Below are positions 11,138 to 22,400 of a DNA stretch of 64,000 nucleotides, piece by piece. Origin of the DNA: Lepidurus packardi. Its lineage: Eukaryota; Arthropoda; Branchiopoda; Notostraca; Triopsidae. The stretch covers positions 38,096 through 102,095 of the forward strand of contig JAKZAN010000115.1 of the NCBI GenBank assembly GCA_023053545.1, read 5' to 3'. Below the pieces are notes generated by a model, which was not told the origin of the DNA, ran no database searches, and saw only the letters and a list, made by a program, of their open reading frames with translations. The position numbers were made by a program, and so were the translations under genes. Every line of letters starts with the position of its first letter. Positions within the stretch are counted from its first letter, which is position 1.

Positions 11138-13018
11138 ATGCTCAATCTATCCTTCGTCAATACTTCTCGTTCTTTCTCCATTCAGCAAGAACTCAGGTCG
11201 ATCCACAACAAACTAATCAACTCTGTCACCACCAAACCCAGTCCTTCCCCACACCAGACTCCATAACAATAACCCCATGATGACGATGACGACTCCCAGC
11301 AACTCGCTCGACGCCTTGATAATGTTATACAACTCTTCTCCATCCAGCAACAGATCCACGATGAACAACAGAACACGCAACTCACGTATCGCTCGCCTTC
11401 CTCTGGACTTTACCACATCGATATCGACACACTCTTGAATGAGCTATCGAACAAGAATAACGAAGTAGAAAGTCTGACAAGGATGTTTATAAAAAGACTA
11501 GAAACCCTGGAAATACTGCTCTACTCCAAAGACTACGACGAGGCACTGCGAAGGATCGACCACTATAAATCCCACTGCACAAGGACCCAAGAAGACGCAG
11601 ACTATGATGATGGTTTTGTGATGAGCGACAGCGCATTTAAAGATTCAGACCCCGAACTGATGATGAAGGAGTCAGCCAAATCCGAACTCAACAGGGCATT
11701 CTGCAACGAGACATGCGGATAGTACTCTCCCTCGAGGAATCTGCAAGCCGTGGAATCAGAAAGCCTACTCTTGCAGCCAACAACAAGCGGGAAGAAAAAT
11801 AATGCCTATTCCTATCTGAAAAGGTTGGTCGAGGATGACAATATCTCATTAGGGTAGAAGGAGAACACACTTTTTGGAGTCCTGATGGATCTGCAGGAAA
11901 GGTAGGACTGGCGTGAGGATCCGCCGATCCATGTGACTATTGAAGAGGTACTCTAGGCCAAGAGACTCTGCTTGACCTAAAAAGATTCCTACAATACTTC
12001 AGTGTTCGAGGAATATGTGGGTCTGGACGAACTCGTAGCCCTGCAGCAACGCGATCGTTCTACTCCAAGACTCCAGTAGCAGTCAGAGTTCAGTCCAGAT
12101 GATGAACAGTACATCATCTACGCCCCGAATACATCCCAGTTCGTCCCATACGAGGGATACGGTGAAGAAGAACTAGAAGACTAGGAGTAACAGAAACTAT
12201 CGGACTCCTTTACCGTAGAACAGCAAGAGTAGCTTAGTTCCGCGCACCCATTTTCCAATATCTTCATCCGGAACATGCCAGCCAAGTCTGAGTCTCTGTC
12301 AGGAATCAACTGGTCTAAAGAAAACAACATAAGTGTTATTCCTACATAGAACAACCAATCTTGTTACAATAATAGGAACCCTGCTGCCAGCATGTTCAGG
12401 AGCCCTGTGGACCATCATAAAAACTCAGGTCCCTGTATCAGTGGCAGAAAAATCGACCATTACATCCCAGTCAATGATGATCAGCATGTATCCCAGTTCA
12501 ACAACAGGAGGACCACCTCGAAGAACAGAAACACCAGCAGCCAGGATATGACTACCCAACAAGCGAGCAATGGCCGGGTTAAGTCAAAATTCAAATCCCA
12601 CCAATCCTCGGGACTTGAGGAGAAAAGTAAAAAGAAGATCACCACGCCTGTCACAAACAGGAAGAAGGCACCTCAGAAGGAATCGAGTTTCGTGAACATA
12701 ATGATTGATGCCAGTAATCTTGTATCTGAAGGGGTCTACAACTACTCCATGGAGACGGGCAGGAAGCATCCCCAGCAGAACTCCGGCAAGTTGATTCCGA
12801 CCCCGAATAACAACAATAAGGCATCGGCAGGTCCAACTCGCGAGAGGTCGATGAGCACCAAGAAAAAGCAGGTGAACGTGCTGGGACGGGTGATAAGCGA
12901 TGACAAGAAATGCATAATGTCGATGCACACGGACAGGAAGGCTGTGGGGAAGTGCAGTGTGGTGGGATAGCCCCCACAGGGAGGAATTAGTATGCAGTTA
13001 CCGAGGTTCAGATATTGA
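11138..13018 (+). CDS. Gln/Asn-rich orphan protein, 626 aa
   Basis: A single exon from ATG to TGA. The N-terminal 100 residues are Gln-rich, partly from TAA/TAG codons, then comes a helical region (LTRMFIKRLETLEILLYSK, about residues 115-135) followed by long acidic and Ser-rich low-complexity sequence. The last 200 residues are basic with clusters such as EEKSKKK and TNRKKAPQK. No enzyme motif is seen. The composition suggests a largely disordered scaffold or RNA- or microtubule-associated protein, but no family can be named. It is the last gene before the interstitial telomere array. The ATG at 11138 was chosen as the first in a frame that stays open for 626 codons; a few codons of uncertainty remain. 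Confidence 0.7.
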
Positions 13019-13274
13019 TGATGATTAGGAAAAACAATTGATATATATATTTCAAGAAGAATGACAATGATATTATTCTAATAATGATAATAACCCTTCC
13101 CCCCTTTTTTTTAATGCTATTCCCCCTATTTTTTTAAAGTTTAAATTATGTATGCACATTTATATTGGCATGAGAATAAAACACTCATTTTTCAGGATTC
13201 TTTGGAACATGAATGGATTAGATGTACTCTTTTGGTTATTCTTTTAGAGATCACCGTCTCCGTCAGGGGTTGAG
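13019..13274. other. Spacer before the interstitial telomere array
   Basis: 250 bp of AT-rich DNA after the stop of the upstream gene, comparable in length with the distance between the last gene and the true telomere at the right end. No gene seen. Confidence 0.5.
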
Positions 13275-13438
13275 AGGGTTGGGGTTGGGGTTGGGGTTGG
13301 GGTTGGGGTTGGGGTTGGGGTTGGGGTTGGGGTTGGGGTTGGGGTTGGGGTTGGGGTTGGGGGTTGGGGTTGGGGTTGGGGGTTGGGGTTGGGGTTGGGG
13401 TTGGGGTTGGGGTTGGGGTTGGGGTTGGGGTTGGGGTT
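13275..13438 (+). repeat. Interstitial telomeric repeat array (GGGGTT)n
   Basis: About 27 tandem copies of GGGGTT on the plus strand, the same unit and orientation as the terminal telomere at 63760-64000. Two units near 13360 and 13380 have five Gs. The array lies between the end of one plus-strand gene (13018) and the start of another (13706), with unique sequence on both sides. It may be a fossil of a chromosome-end joining, an alternative chromosome-breakage or telomere-addition point, or an assembly join. The repetitive GLGLGL/GWGWGW frame it creates is not a gene. Confidence 0.97.
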
Positions 13439-13705
13439 ATCCTCCCAACCTAGATCCTAAATAAACTAAATAACAGTATCCCATCCCAATTCTATCTTTT
13501 ATATGTTAGTTCCCAGTTTTTTATTCCAAACTTTACTATCTCTCATCCCATCATCTATCTATCTATCTATTTATCAATCTATCTATCTATAGAAACACTG
13601 CTAATTCCCTCCCTCCATATATTCTTTAATTGAATTACAATTCATCTACTTAAGAAAACAGCACACCAAACACACTACACATATACCTTTTTTTAGCAGA
13701 TACCT
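13439..13705. other. Spacer between telomere array and LRR gene
   Basis: AT-rich with a (ATCT)n microsatellite at about 13553-13590. No coding frame recognised. Confidence 0.5.
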
Positions 13706-15842
13706 ATGAAACAACCATAGACAAATATACCTATTTCTTTCTGTATTGCCCGTAACCCTGCTTCTAGGCTCTGCTTCACATGTTCCTCGCACCCTTTCCT
13801 CTGTAACCTACCTAAGTGCTCATGTTCGTCCCTACATGCTCAGTGTGGCTCTCTCGTCCCCACCTCCCTATTCTAAAATGCCATCCATGGCTCTTCCACT
13901 GCCACCCCTATCCCTGTCGATGCTCTTTTCAGGCAAGTCGAGAGTGTGAGCCAACAGCCACTTTCAGGCGCAATTCTGCATCATTTGTTCCGGCTCCTCA
14001 TATAAAATAAAGATACACAAACCAGTATCTAAGACTTAATTACTTCAGCCTTTTCCGCTAGACTTTAGGCATAGACTTGGATCTAATAGTAAAAGGTAGA
14101 AATAGCTCCTGGAATAGTTGTTGAGACAGCTCCAGTCGATTTATCCCACGAACCCTACCCCTAGATTATAGCTGAGCTAGGTGGGATACAAGGGGGACCA
14201 CCTGCTCTCTGGAGCTACCTTAACTAGGATCCCCAGTCTATGACTGACTTCGCAGATTTGAACGACACTGCCGGGTTGAAAGGCTGCAGAGTTAAAAAGT
14301 GGAGAACATTCCTCTCTCTAAGAAGGGGATGGCGCCGCTGGAAACACAACCTGGAGAACAGGGGTCTGTACGAGCAGCAAGTAGAATAATGTGGGATCAA
14401 TCTATAGTAGCTCCGGGATTATGGAGGACTATTGGAAGCGTATGGTAAAGTTCACATGCGACTGCAGGACCTCTAAAAGATAGTAGCAGGTATTATCTTC
14501 TACAATGATTGAAACTATCAACTTAATTTGGGGATTTGTTTTCTCAGAATCTGGACTCGTGTATCAGATCGAGGACTTGGCGGGTCTGCGGATGCCGTGT
14601 TTGAAATAACTGCGTATCAGAAATCAGATGCAGAGGGGCAGGAGGATCAAACTAAGTCCGTTATCTAAGGCTAGTCTGCCTGCACTGAGGATTCTGGCTT
14701 TCTGTAAACAAACATACCCTCATTTATTTATTCCCTGCGTATCTACCATCAATTTGTAGCCTCATTGATGATTGATTCTGATGACTTGGCCCACATGGAC
14801 TGGATCTCGCTCCCGAAACTCCAAGAACTTTGTTTCGGTAACTAACATTAAATATGATTATCATTTTTTAATTGTGTACTTTTAGAATCAACGACTCTTC
14901 CCTCTCTTAGCCCATTCTGTCGTTGGCACCTGCCCAGTTTGAGATCTATTCGTGTTGAGAACTGCGATGTCCACCAGATATAATGTCTATCCCGAACCTA
15001 TTTCCCCAATCTAAGTCTCCTGTCGCTTAGCTCTAACCATATTACGGACATGACACCCCTCACATCTTGTAACATGCCAAAACTCACTCAAATCAATCTG
15101 AGTAATAACAGGATCCAGGATCTGGACTGGCTTGCAGCATTATCCAATCATCACTCAGTGTGTAGCCTACATGTGCTTGACATATGTAACTATTTTATTC
15201 TCTAAAGTGTCCAACCTTTAAATTCTTGACTAATGATGCTTTCAGCCCATAATCCCCTCAATTAAAATACGAGTTGCCTGACCAAGTACTAGTTTCCAGA
15301 TCTGGAATAGCTCAACCTCGGTACCAACTCATGGTCTATCTATTTTACCGATGAACCTGATCCACTTTTGAATTGTAGATGCTACTGGTTCGGAGCAGAT
15401 TGCTTTTTTGAGAAAAATGAAGTGTCCTCGACTTGTTTGTCTCAATCTAAGTATATCATTTACGATTTGAGGCCTACTACTTCTCTTATCTTTATTTCTC
15501 TTCATCGTTTAGACTAGAATCAGATCATGGACATCGATGTGCTGCCCTACTGTGCTTTTCCAGATCTACAAATACTCTCTCTTTGGTATCCAACCCTTTT
15601 TTCCATGATGAATCTCAATGTTTTGTCTGTGCCAACTTCCCCCATTTTAGTAACAACCTTGTCACATCAATTCTGCCTCTCTTGAAGATGACTATGCCTT
15701 GCTTCAAATAGATCCGTCTACGTACAAAAAAATATAATGATGTTTAACTGTTTTAGGAAGGAATCCCATGCCACATCGTGGCCTTACTCAGTTGCCGTCT
15801 TTGCAGAAAAAGTACCCTCTATTGAGATCTGATGTCATCTGA
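13706..15842 (+). CDS. Cys/His-rich N-terminus plus leucine-rich repeat protein, nine exons
   Basis: Eight introns (14490-14547, 14704-14759, 14838-14885, 15186-15245, 15321-15378, 15451-15512, 15586-15650, 15722-15756) join a frame of 564 residues with no slippage. The start at 13706 precedes a Cys/His-rich segment (CFTCSSHPFLC, PKCSCSSLHAQC, about residues 23-48) that may bind zinc like a B-box. A helical middle follows. The C-terminal half consists of leucine-rich repeats (PNLSLLSLSSNHI, PKLTQINLSNNRI, PDLEQLNLDAT, PRLVCLNLNQNQI, PDLQILSLCNNLV). Most repeats are interrupted by an intron at nearly the same place, as expected if repeats and introns duplicated together. LRRs mediate protein-protein contacts; partners are unknown. 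The last donor (15722) was preferred over GTCTAC at 15716 because it restores an LRR-like I.LRRNP. Confidence 0.8.
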
Positions 15843-16179
15843 TGAAACAAGGCCAGACAATGCTACCGCATGATTTCATATGATATGAGTCTATCCTTTG
15901 TTTTGCGATACTACTAATCCCTCCGATGATGATTATTTTCCCGTTGGTTGTTTTGTGTACACCCTCTATCTCTTCGCCACACTTTAAGAACCCTTGCTGG
16001 GACAATCACTTCATAAAAGGACAGTTGGGCGAGAGACGAGGATAATGCAACCCAATATAATATGGAATTATTATTATTGACTCGTTTTCTCTCTCTCTCT
16101 TGATATAATTCTTTATAGTTATTCTCTCCCTCTCTCTCTCTGATCTATTCTCTTCAATTCCAACCCCATAGCTCAAGAA
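15843..16179. other. Intergenic spacer
   Basis: About 340 bp between two plus-strand genes, with a CT-rich microsatellite at about 16083-16142 just upstream of the next start. Nothing coding seen. Confidence 0.45.
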
Positions 16180-16575
16180 ATGAACAAGTAGCCATTTACA
16201 TATCAATCCCATCGCAACAGTGGCCATAAGAAGAACACGGCACACTCCAAAGTCAAGAAATTGAAGAAAAAATACAAAAACACTAAACAATCGGAGGCAG
16301 CCTCATCGTAGCCCACTCCTGTCTCTGGTAATCTTTCCAGGAAAGTCAAAGTATCTGCAATAATGTCTTCGAATTGGGCGAAGGAAGCCTGTGAGAGTAG
16401 CCAGTACTGTCGACTTTTTCGGAGCCTGGTGGAAGGTGATGCCGAAATAATGGATAGAATCGAGCTAGGAGAAAATGAATACATCTTGCTGCGGGAACCT
16501 GGATGCTAATTCAAGATGTGGGTGCCTGTGGAGACAATCAACTGTTACAATCCCAAACTGCTTGAGCCTCGCTGA
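16180..16575 (+). CDS. Small basic orphan protein, 131 aa
   Basis: A single exon starting MNKQPFTYQSHRNSG and ending LEPR before TGA. The N-terminal third is Lys/His/Ser-rich (KNTAHSKVKKLKKKYKN); the remainder is mixed and looks folded (about residues 70-131, containing RIELGENEYILLREPG). Codon choice matches the confident genes and three codons are TAG or TAA. The frame has a clear start and one stop. No family is recognised. The 3' end overlaps by about 35 bp the most distal possible end of the minus-strand gene, which probably ends earlier. Confidence 0.6.
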
Positions 16576-18008
16576 AGAAGAGACCATCACTAATAGATAG
16601 AGATATATACCTACTTATATTGACATCTGACATTTGATGGGACTACGATCGGGAACACAATATACATATATATCGACTTAGTAATGTTTTTTATTGATTG
16701 GTCGATTTTTTGCATTAGGGATTGTGTACAAATGTGATTGTTTGGGAGCAGGGATTATACATAGATAAGAAGGATCGGTTCAGAAGGTAGACGCAAGGAC
16801 CATCAAAACATGTGTAGGGAAGAAGAATGGGCAAATCGATTATGGCCTGGGCTGTAAGAAAATGGGTGTATTTTGGTGAGTAAGAATAAGAAATCATTAG
16901 GGACAGTAAAGTATGAGGCATGAGACTACCTTTCGCAGGACCAGTCATACCGATGAAAGTCACTCTGTCTCTCTCGTCGAACAGTAAACCATCAGAACAG
17001 ATTTATCTATATCATCAGAGTATTAGACTGCAAATCACTCTTACAATAGGGAAACAATGGGCAATAATTGGGGCCTACACCCCAGAAAATTGAAAATTAT
17101 AAGATTCTGCCATGATGAGTATAGCACTGAGACGAGTTGACAGAAGTGACGATGGACTTGTTCTTATCCTTTTCGTTCTAAGTGTCCATTTATACTTTTT
17201 TCCGAAGCTTTTACAACAGAGTTTTTTGTATAGTAGTTTTGGTTTTAGCGTTGGGGGAAGAGCACAGAAGGGTGAAACATAGTTGTGTTATTTTTAGTAT
17301 CCACTTCATAGAGAACAAACCTAATTCACTTCCACAGGAACAACAACCCCATTGCCACTACTAGTCTTTTATCTAGACACACCGCATTTGCAATACTATC
17401 TTTCGTATGCAGCAACTCACTCTCGACTATTAGGTTTGGTGGACCATTTCTGTAGTTACCGATCCCAACTCTAGCATCATATTCCGGGAGGAGGAAGGAT
17501 GAGTTCGCCTATTACAAGTACAGTTACTCAGAAGAACAAGGGTTGGATAATCATATGTGATTATTCTCAGGACATATTATAATAGAAGGTGATGACAAAT
17601 GCAGTGTGTAAATAGATGCCAGAAGACTGTCCCAACACAGATAATTAGTCAGGACAGACTCTTTTAATCCTTTTCTGGTCAGAAGGAGATAATGTTGACT
17701 ATATATATCATGGTGGGGTCTCAATATTTAGGTGTGCCCAATACCCATACAATATCGTGTTGGTTATTAGGCAGTTGGTTTGAGAAGCAGTGAGGTATAC
17801 ATATATTGTTTATCAGCCAAGTGGAGCAGAAAAGATGGATAATTGCGAATTGGATAGTTAGAGCTCTTCGCCGGTATTATCGTAGAGTTCTCGATAAGTT
17901 TAGAGTCTACTGAGACCAGACTTATCCAGTTTTTACAAGGAAGATGAAATCTTTGAACACGATGGCCTGGCAACAATTTTATGATTTTAAAAAATCATCT
18001 AGCTACAT
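16540..18008 (-). CDS. Multi-exon gene, unresolved structure, possibly beta-propeller-like
   Basis: Several minus-strand blocks look coding but no single splice model is certain. Clear pieces are the block at about 17500-17330 (containing PEYDARVGIGNYRNGPP and AVCLDKRLVVAMG), the block at 17320-17100 (YEVDTKNNTTMFHPS; NKSIVTSVNSSQCYTHHG), the block ending at 16930 (GLLFDERDRVTFIGMTGPAK) and the block at 16851-16700 (AQAIIDLPILLPYTCFDGP). The last two are joined by a convincing 78-bp intron (16852-16929). Short strand-like blocks with Gly/Asp turns suggest a kelch or WD-type propeller, but this is inference. Joining the other blocks needs very short introns (possibly 18-38 bp). The start at 18008 and the 3' end are tentative; coordinates give the outer limits. 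Confidence 0.4.
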
Positions 18009-18202
18009 TTATCTAGTGTCCCATATGAGAAGAGACCTTCTTTCATTTATGTGTAAGAGTCGATATATACATATATACATATATAGGAATACATTTTAAT
18101 GTCTACAAAAAACAATATGATGGTAAAAAATATTGGCACCGATTATTAACAAAATACATATCAATGTGCATATTAGATATATATAGAGGAGATATATAGT
18201 CG

Positions 18203-19300
18203 TCAACGTCTAGTAACTTATGATATCATGCTATTATTCAGCGAGTCCAGTCTCGCAGAATTCTTCTTATGGTTATTAGTGTTGCTCCATCGTGCTGGTT
18301 TCGCTACAGGCACCTCATCCTCTTGACCCCTACGCGAATACTTCAGCAAGAACTTCACCAGCATGTTGTCTCGCTTTGAAAGATCCAGGAAGTGACCCCT
18401 GTTCTGTGCTGTGTATAGGGCCTTTTCAAGTTGTTTGTCGAGTAGATTTAGTTTGCCGGAATATCGCCAGCGTGTGGCCATGATCTTGAAATGATACTCG
18501 AGCTGCTTCATGCAGAACGGGTATTTCTTCAGCTCTTCTAGTTCGGCCCAGCCGAGAATGGTCTAGTAAATAGTGCTGTCTTTCAGCGCGATCTGCAAAG
18601 GCATCTTTATGCATTATTTTAGGAACCTCTAGATGGTCTCGATTATCGTGGCCTATTCGCCAGGACGCAGTCTCTTTCGGTTGCCCGTGCCGTAGATCTC
18701 GGCAAGACCCTCCGTTATCTGACGCATTTCGATGTTGCGTGGGTTCGGGAACCAGGTCCTTTATCTCTCCACTTCCATCCTGTCCTCCCGCGAAAGACAC
18801 AATTGCCATGCCGCCACGATCTCCTTCTCAAATTCGCTGAGCGTGTATTTCTGGGGTTCTCGCTGCAAGATATAGACTAAGACTACTTTGGGCTGTTCCA
18901 GATAGTTCTCTTCCAGCACGATCCCATCGAAATGGCTGGAAGAGACTTCTTTAGCGGTGTTCGAGATATCTTCACTGACTTCTTCATTGTTGTTATTTTT
19001 GCGAGCGAAGGCAGATTTTCCTTTCTTCGAACTACGGTTATTTATGGTCTTGTGGGTCATAGCAGCAGAGTAACAGGATATCCTGTCGTCCTGCGTCTAG
19101 TTGTGTTCTGGCAGATCCAGGCATTCGTATATGGAGGATCGCTTTTGCTCGATGTATTTGTTAGCAGACTTCAGGAGAGCGCACTCGGGTAGGGCTGCTG
19201 GAGCACGAGTGTGTGTTTTGGGCCTAAGCTGTTGTTCGAGGCGTAGGAGCCTGGGGTCTGTAGAGCCTTTAAGAGTGTCAAGGTTGAAGGTACTATACAT
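18203..19300 (-). CDS. Orphan protein, 365 aa
   Basis: An uninterrupted code-6 frame runs from ATG (complement of 19298-19300) to TGA at 18203-18205. The N-terminal half is polar and basic with an Asn run (KKGKSAFARKNNNNEE). The central part has a folded look (EQPKVVLVYILQREPQKYTL; FEKEIVAAWQLCLSREDRM) and the last third is rich in Lys, Arg and Leu, consistent with helices (GKLNLLDKQLEKALYTAQ). Seven in-frame TAA/TAG codons occur. No known domain is recognised. It lies head-to-tail downstream of the large CH-domain gene, 166 bp from its end. Confidence 0.7.
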
Positions 19301-19466
19301 TATTTTTTATTGGAACACCCTCCAGTTTTTATTGTGATTTTAATATACCTTGTATATTTTTGACGAATCCTAACAAAACATTCAGGTCCCCGATTCAAAA
19401 ATAATAAAAAAGGACAATGATTCACAGAAAAATACATTATTCCCTCCTGTACTCTTTTATTTTCTG

Positions 19467-22400
19467 TCACTTGACTGACCATTTCTCCTTGTTCCCATCA
19501 GGGTTCACCACCTACATCTCCTACACTTTCTAAAGATCATCCTCGTTCATCGCCTCTAAGAAGCCTGTCTTCTCTCCTAATGCAGGCTTCTTGTCACCCT
19601 TCTTTAGACTCATGAATAGCTCCTTTTGCCTGGTCCTCTCCTTTGGAATCCCTAATCCGTTCATATACCTTTCTAACTCTCCTGGAGCTAGTTCCTTGAG
19701 TCCCGCATAGTCTTCTAGCAAATTCTTCTTATCTAGAGTGTTCTTTAAGGACAGACCCAAAAGTATCTCTTCCATAGCATCAAATGATATACCCTTGTCC
19801 TGTCTCTCACGTAGACTTGTCTTCAGCATGAGTGCGGCTGCGTTGGTGTCACATAAAGCCAAAGCCTGACAGATATGCAACCAACCTTTCTGCTCGATGC
19901 AGGTATTTTTAGCCTGGCCTATTTAGTAATCATTGAATTCCAGACCATAGGCGTACAAGGCTTTCAGCTGTTCTTTGAAGGAATTAAAGACCTTTGCGAC
20001 TAATGGCTCGGTGTAGAGTTTCTTGATGGTGTCCTTGATATTCTTCTCTAACTCTTTTTTCTCCTTGTCTGCCTCGATGACTTTTTGTGCTTGTTTCTTT
20101 ACCGCCTCTTTCTTCTTGTCCTCTTCTAATTTCTTATTCTTGAGATCTTACTCTTCCTTCAGCTTCTTCTTTTTGAGAGCCTCTTCTTCTTCTTTGCGCT
20201 TTTCCTCATCCTTCTGCTTGTGTTTTTTCTGCAACTCTTTCTTCGCCTCTTACGCCTTCTTGTCTTCCTCTTCCTGCTTTTTCTTGGCATCCTTTTCCTT
20301 TTCTTCCAGCTCTTTCTTGCGCTTCTCGATCTTCTCTTTCTGTTCGCGTGTGTACTGCTACTTATTCTCCTTTTCCTTGCGCAGCTTCTCCTCGTCCTCC
20401 TTCTTCTTTTCTTTATCCTCCTCCTTCTTCTTCTCTTTCTCTTCCTTCAATTGGTTCTGCTGCTGCTCTAGTTTTTTCTTAACCTCTAATGCACGTTTCT
20501 TCCTCTGCTCCTCATCCTCAGCCAACTTCTTTCGTTTTTATTCCTCCTACTAGTGTTTCTTTCTTTCCACAGCATTTGTTATCTTCTACCCCTTATCCAG
20601 CGACTTGGCGGTGCTTCCTTCATGCCTTTTCATTTCCGAATTCTGCCTCGGAATACCTTTAGCAACGAGGTTCTTCTTCGACTAACTTAATTATCGTTTC
20701 ATCTCAGGCTTCTCAACTTCTTCTAAAAGAGGAGTATCCTTCCTCGTGCTTGCCTGACTCGGTTTCGGTGGCAACTGTGCCTTCTTCACGACTCGAGTTT
20801 CTTCCTTGATCTCAACCTTTGTCTCCATCATTCGACACTTCAATTTATCGTTGAGGATATCACTAAAGATTGAGTAGCAGATAGCGTATTTTTCAGGGAG
20901 CGCACTCACCACATTATTGCTCAGCTTGCGATTCACCATGAATACCTTTTCGACGACTTTTTTGTAATTCCCAGGCAGTTATAGCTGTGGGTCATTCCTG
21001 ATTTTGATGGTAAGGTCGCGAGCAGTATCATCTTAGTCATCATCTAGTTTTGAATTCTCACCAATCGATAGTTTCTTGATGATGTCCCGAAGGTGGCCTC
21101 CCATAGGTTCGACGACTGTTATCCGATCTCGTGCGTACGTGTAGATCGTGAACTGCTCGAGGAACTTCAGAAAACCCTAATAATCAATCGATTGGGCTGC
21201 CTTCCCGCCTTCTCTCTTATGGACTATCTTCAGAATATCCTGTATCACCAGTTTGTTCTTCTCGATGCTTTTTTCTTTAAACATGCGCAGTAGATCCACA
21301 TGACTCATCAATCCTGCTGAATCCTCCTCAAAAGTATCCTTTTTCTTGAGATTCGAAGCATTCGAATAGCGTATGAACAGCTTTTTCAGGAACTTCTAAT
21401 ATTTCTTGAGGGTCAGTGCGATCGACATTTCATCTCTGTCCTACTCTTCCCTGAGCAGATTCTCCTTGAGGACCTCAGTGTCCTCGAATAGTTTCTAATT
21501 GATTTCATTATCTTCGAAGAGAACCTTCGCGGCTTGATTCTTTTCGCCTGGGTTCGCCTTGCCCATTGCGAGATTCCTTTGCTCCAGTTCTTTTTTGATC
21601 TTTTACTTCAGCAATTCCTTTTTCTTATCTATCTTTTCCTGCTACTTTAATTTCCTGATGATCTCCTATTCTTTCTTCTCCTTCATGTTCTCAATGTACT
21701 CCATTACCTTAATGTTGTTGGAAGCACTAGAGGAAGCACCCTATCTGGTCTTCGTTATTTTGAAATTCCTGCCTCCGTTTGAGGAGGAATTGTTGGCATT
21801 AGAAGAGTTGTCGTTGTTCAGAGATCTCTTATCTATGCGGTCCATCCGTTACATTTTCTAGACTGATTTTTTCCGATGAGCTTATTAAGGCATCTTTCTG
21901 GGCGGATGTCCTGTTTTTTTGAGCCCAATTCCATGCTGCTGCATGAACATTTTTTCCTGGTCGGTTTAGAATTCCTAATAATCTTTCAGCGGGAAATCTT
22001 GTCTAGAAGTACCTTTGGACAAGTGCGTGCCTCGAGAGTTGAAGCTTCGCTGACTAGCAGTATCATCTCTGTTGGAGCTTCTGGAGTTGATACGAGGCAA
22101 GACCACCCGATTAGGATCGGGAACTTGAAAGTCTTATTCCTAATGTTGGTTCTAACTGGCTTTAAGCACTTCTTTCTCCACCTAATAAGGATCCCCGAAT
22201 ATCTTCAAGATCTCGAGGATTCCCTTGTGCTGGATTTTGTAGTGCTGCGCCACTTGGATTCTCAGATGGACAGACAGGTTCTTAATCTCATTATTCAGAT
22301 CAAAACACTCCTTTTTACAAAGATATATGATGAAGTTAACGATTTCTGCTCTTTTCTGCATTGCCAGCCGTGTAGCATCGTCAGAAACGTTGTTCCTATT

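Noticed and set aside
13222..13464. Open frame of GLGLGL/GWGWGW across the telomere array
   Set aside because: It is only a translation of GGGGTT repeats with a frame change at the five-G units; flanking sequence has no coding bias.
17114..17776. Plus-strand frame of about 220 codons with an N-terminal hydrophobic segment
   Set aside because: Antisense to minus-strand blocks with better protein character and an intron with good borders; in code 6 antisense frames are often open. Not fully excluded, so described in a finding.
20023..20553. Plus-strand Ser/Phe/Leu-rich frame
   Set aside because: Mirror image of the Lys/Glu coiled coil of the CH-domain gene on the minus strand.
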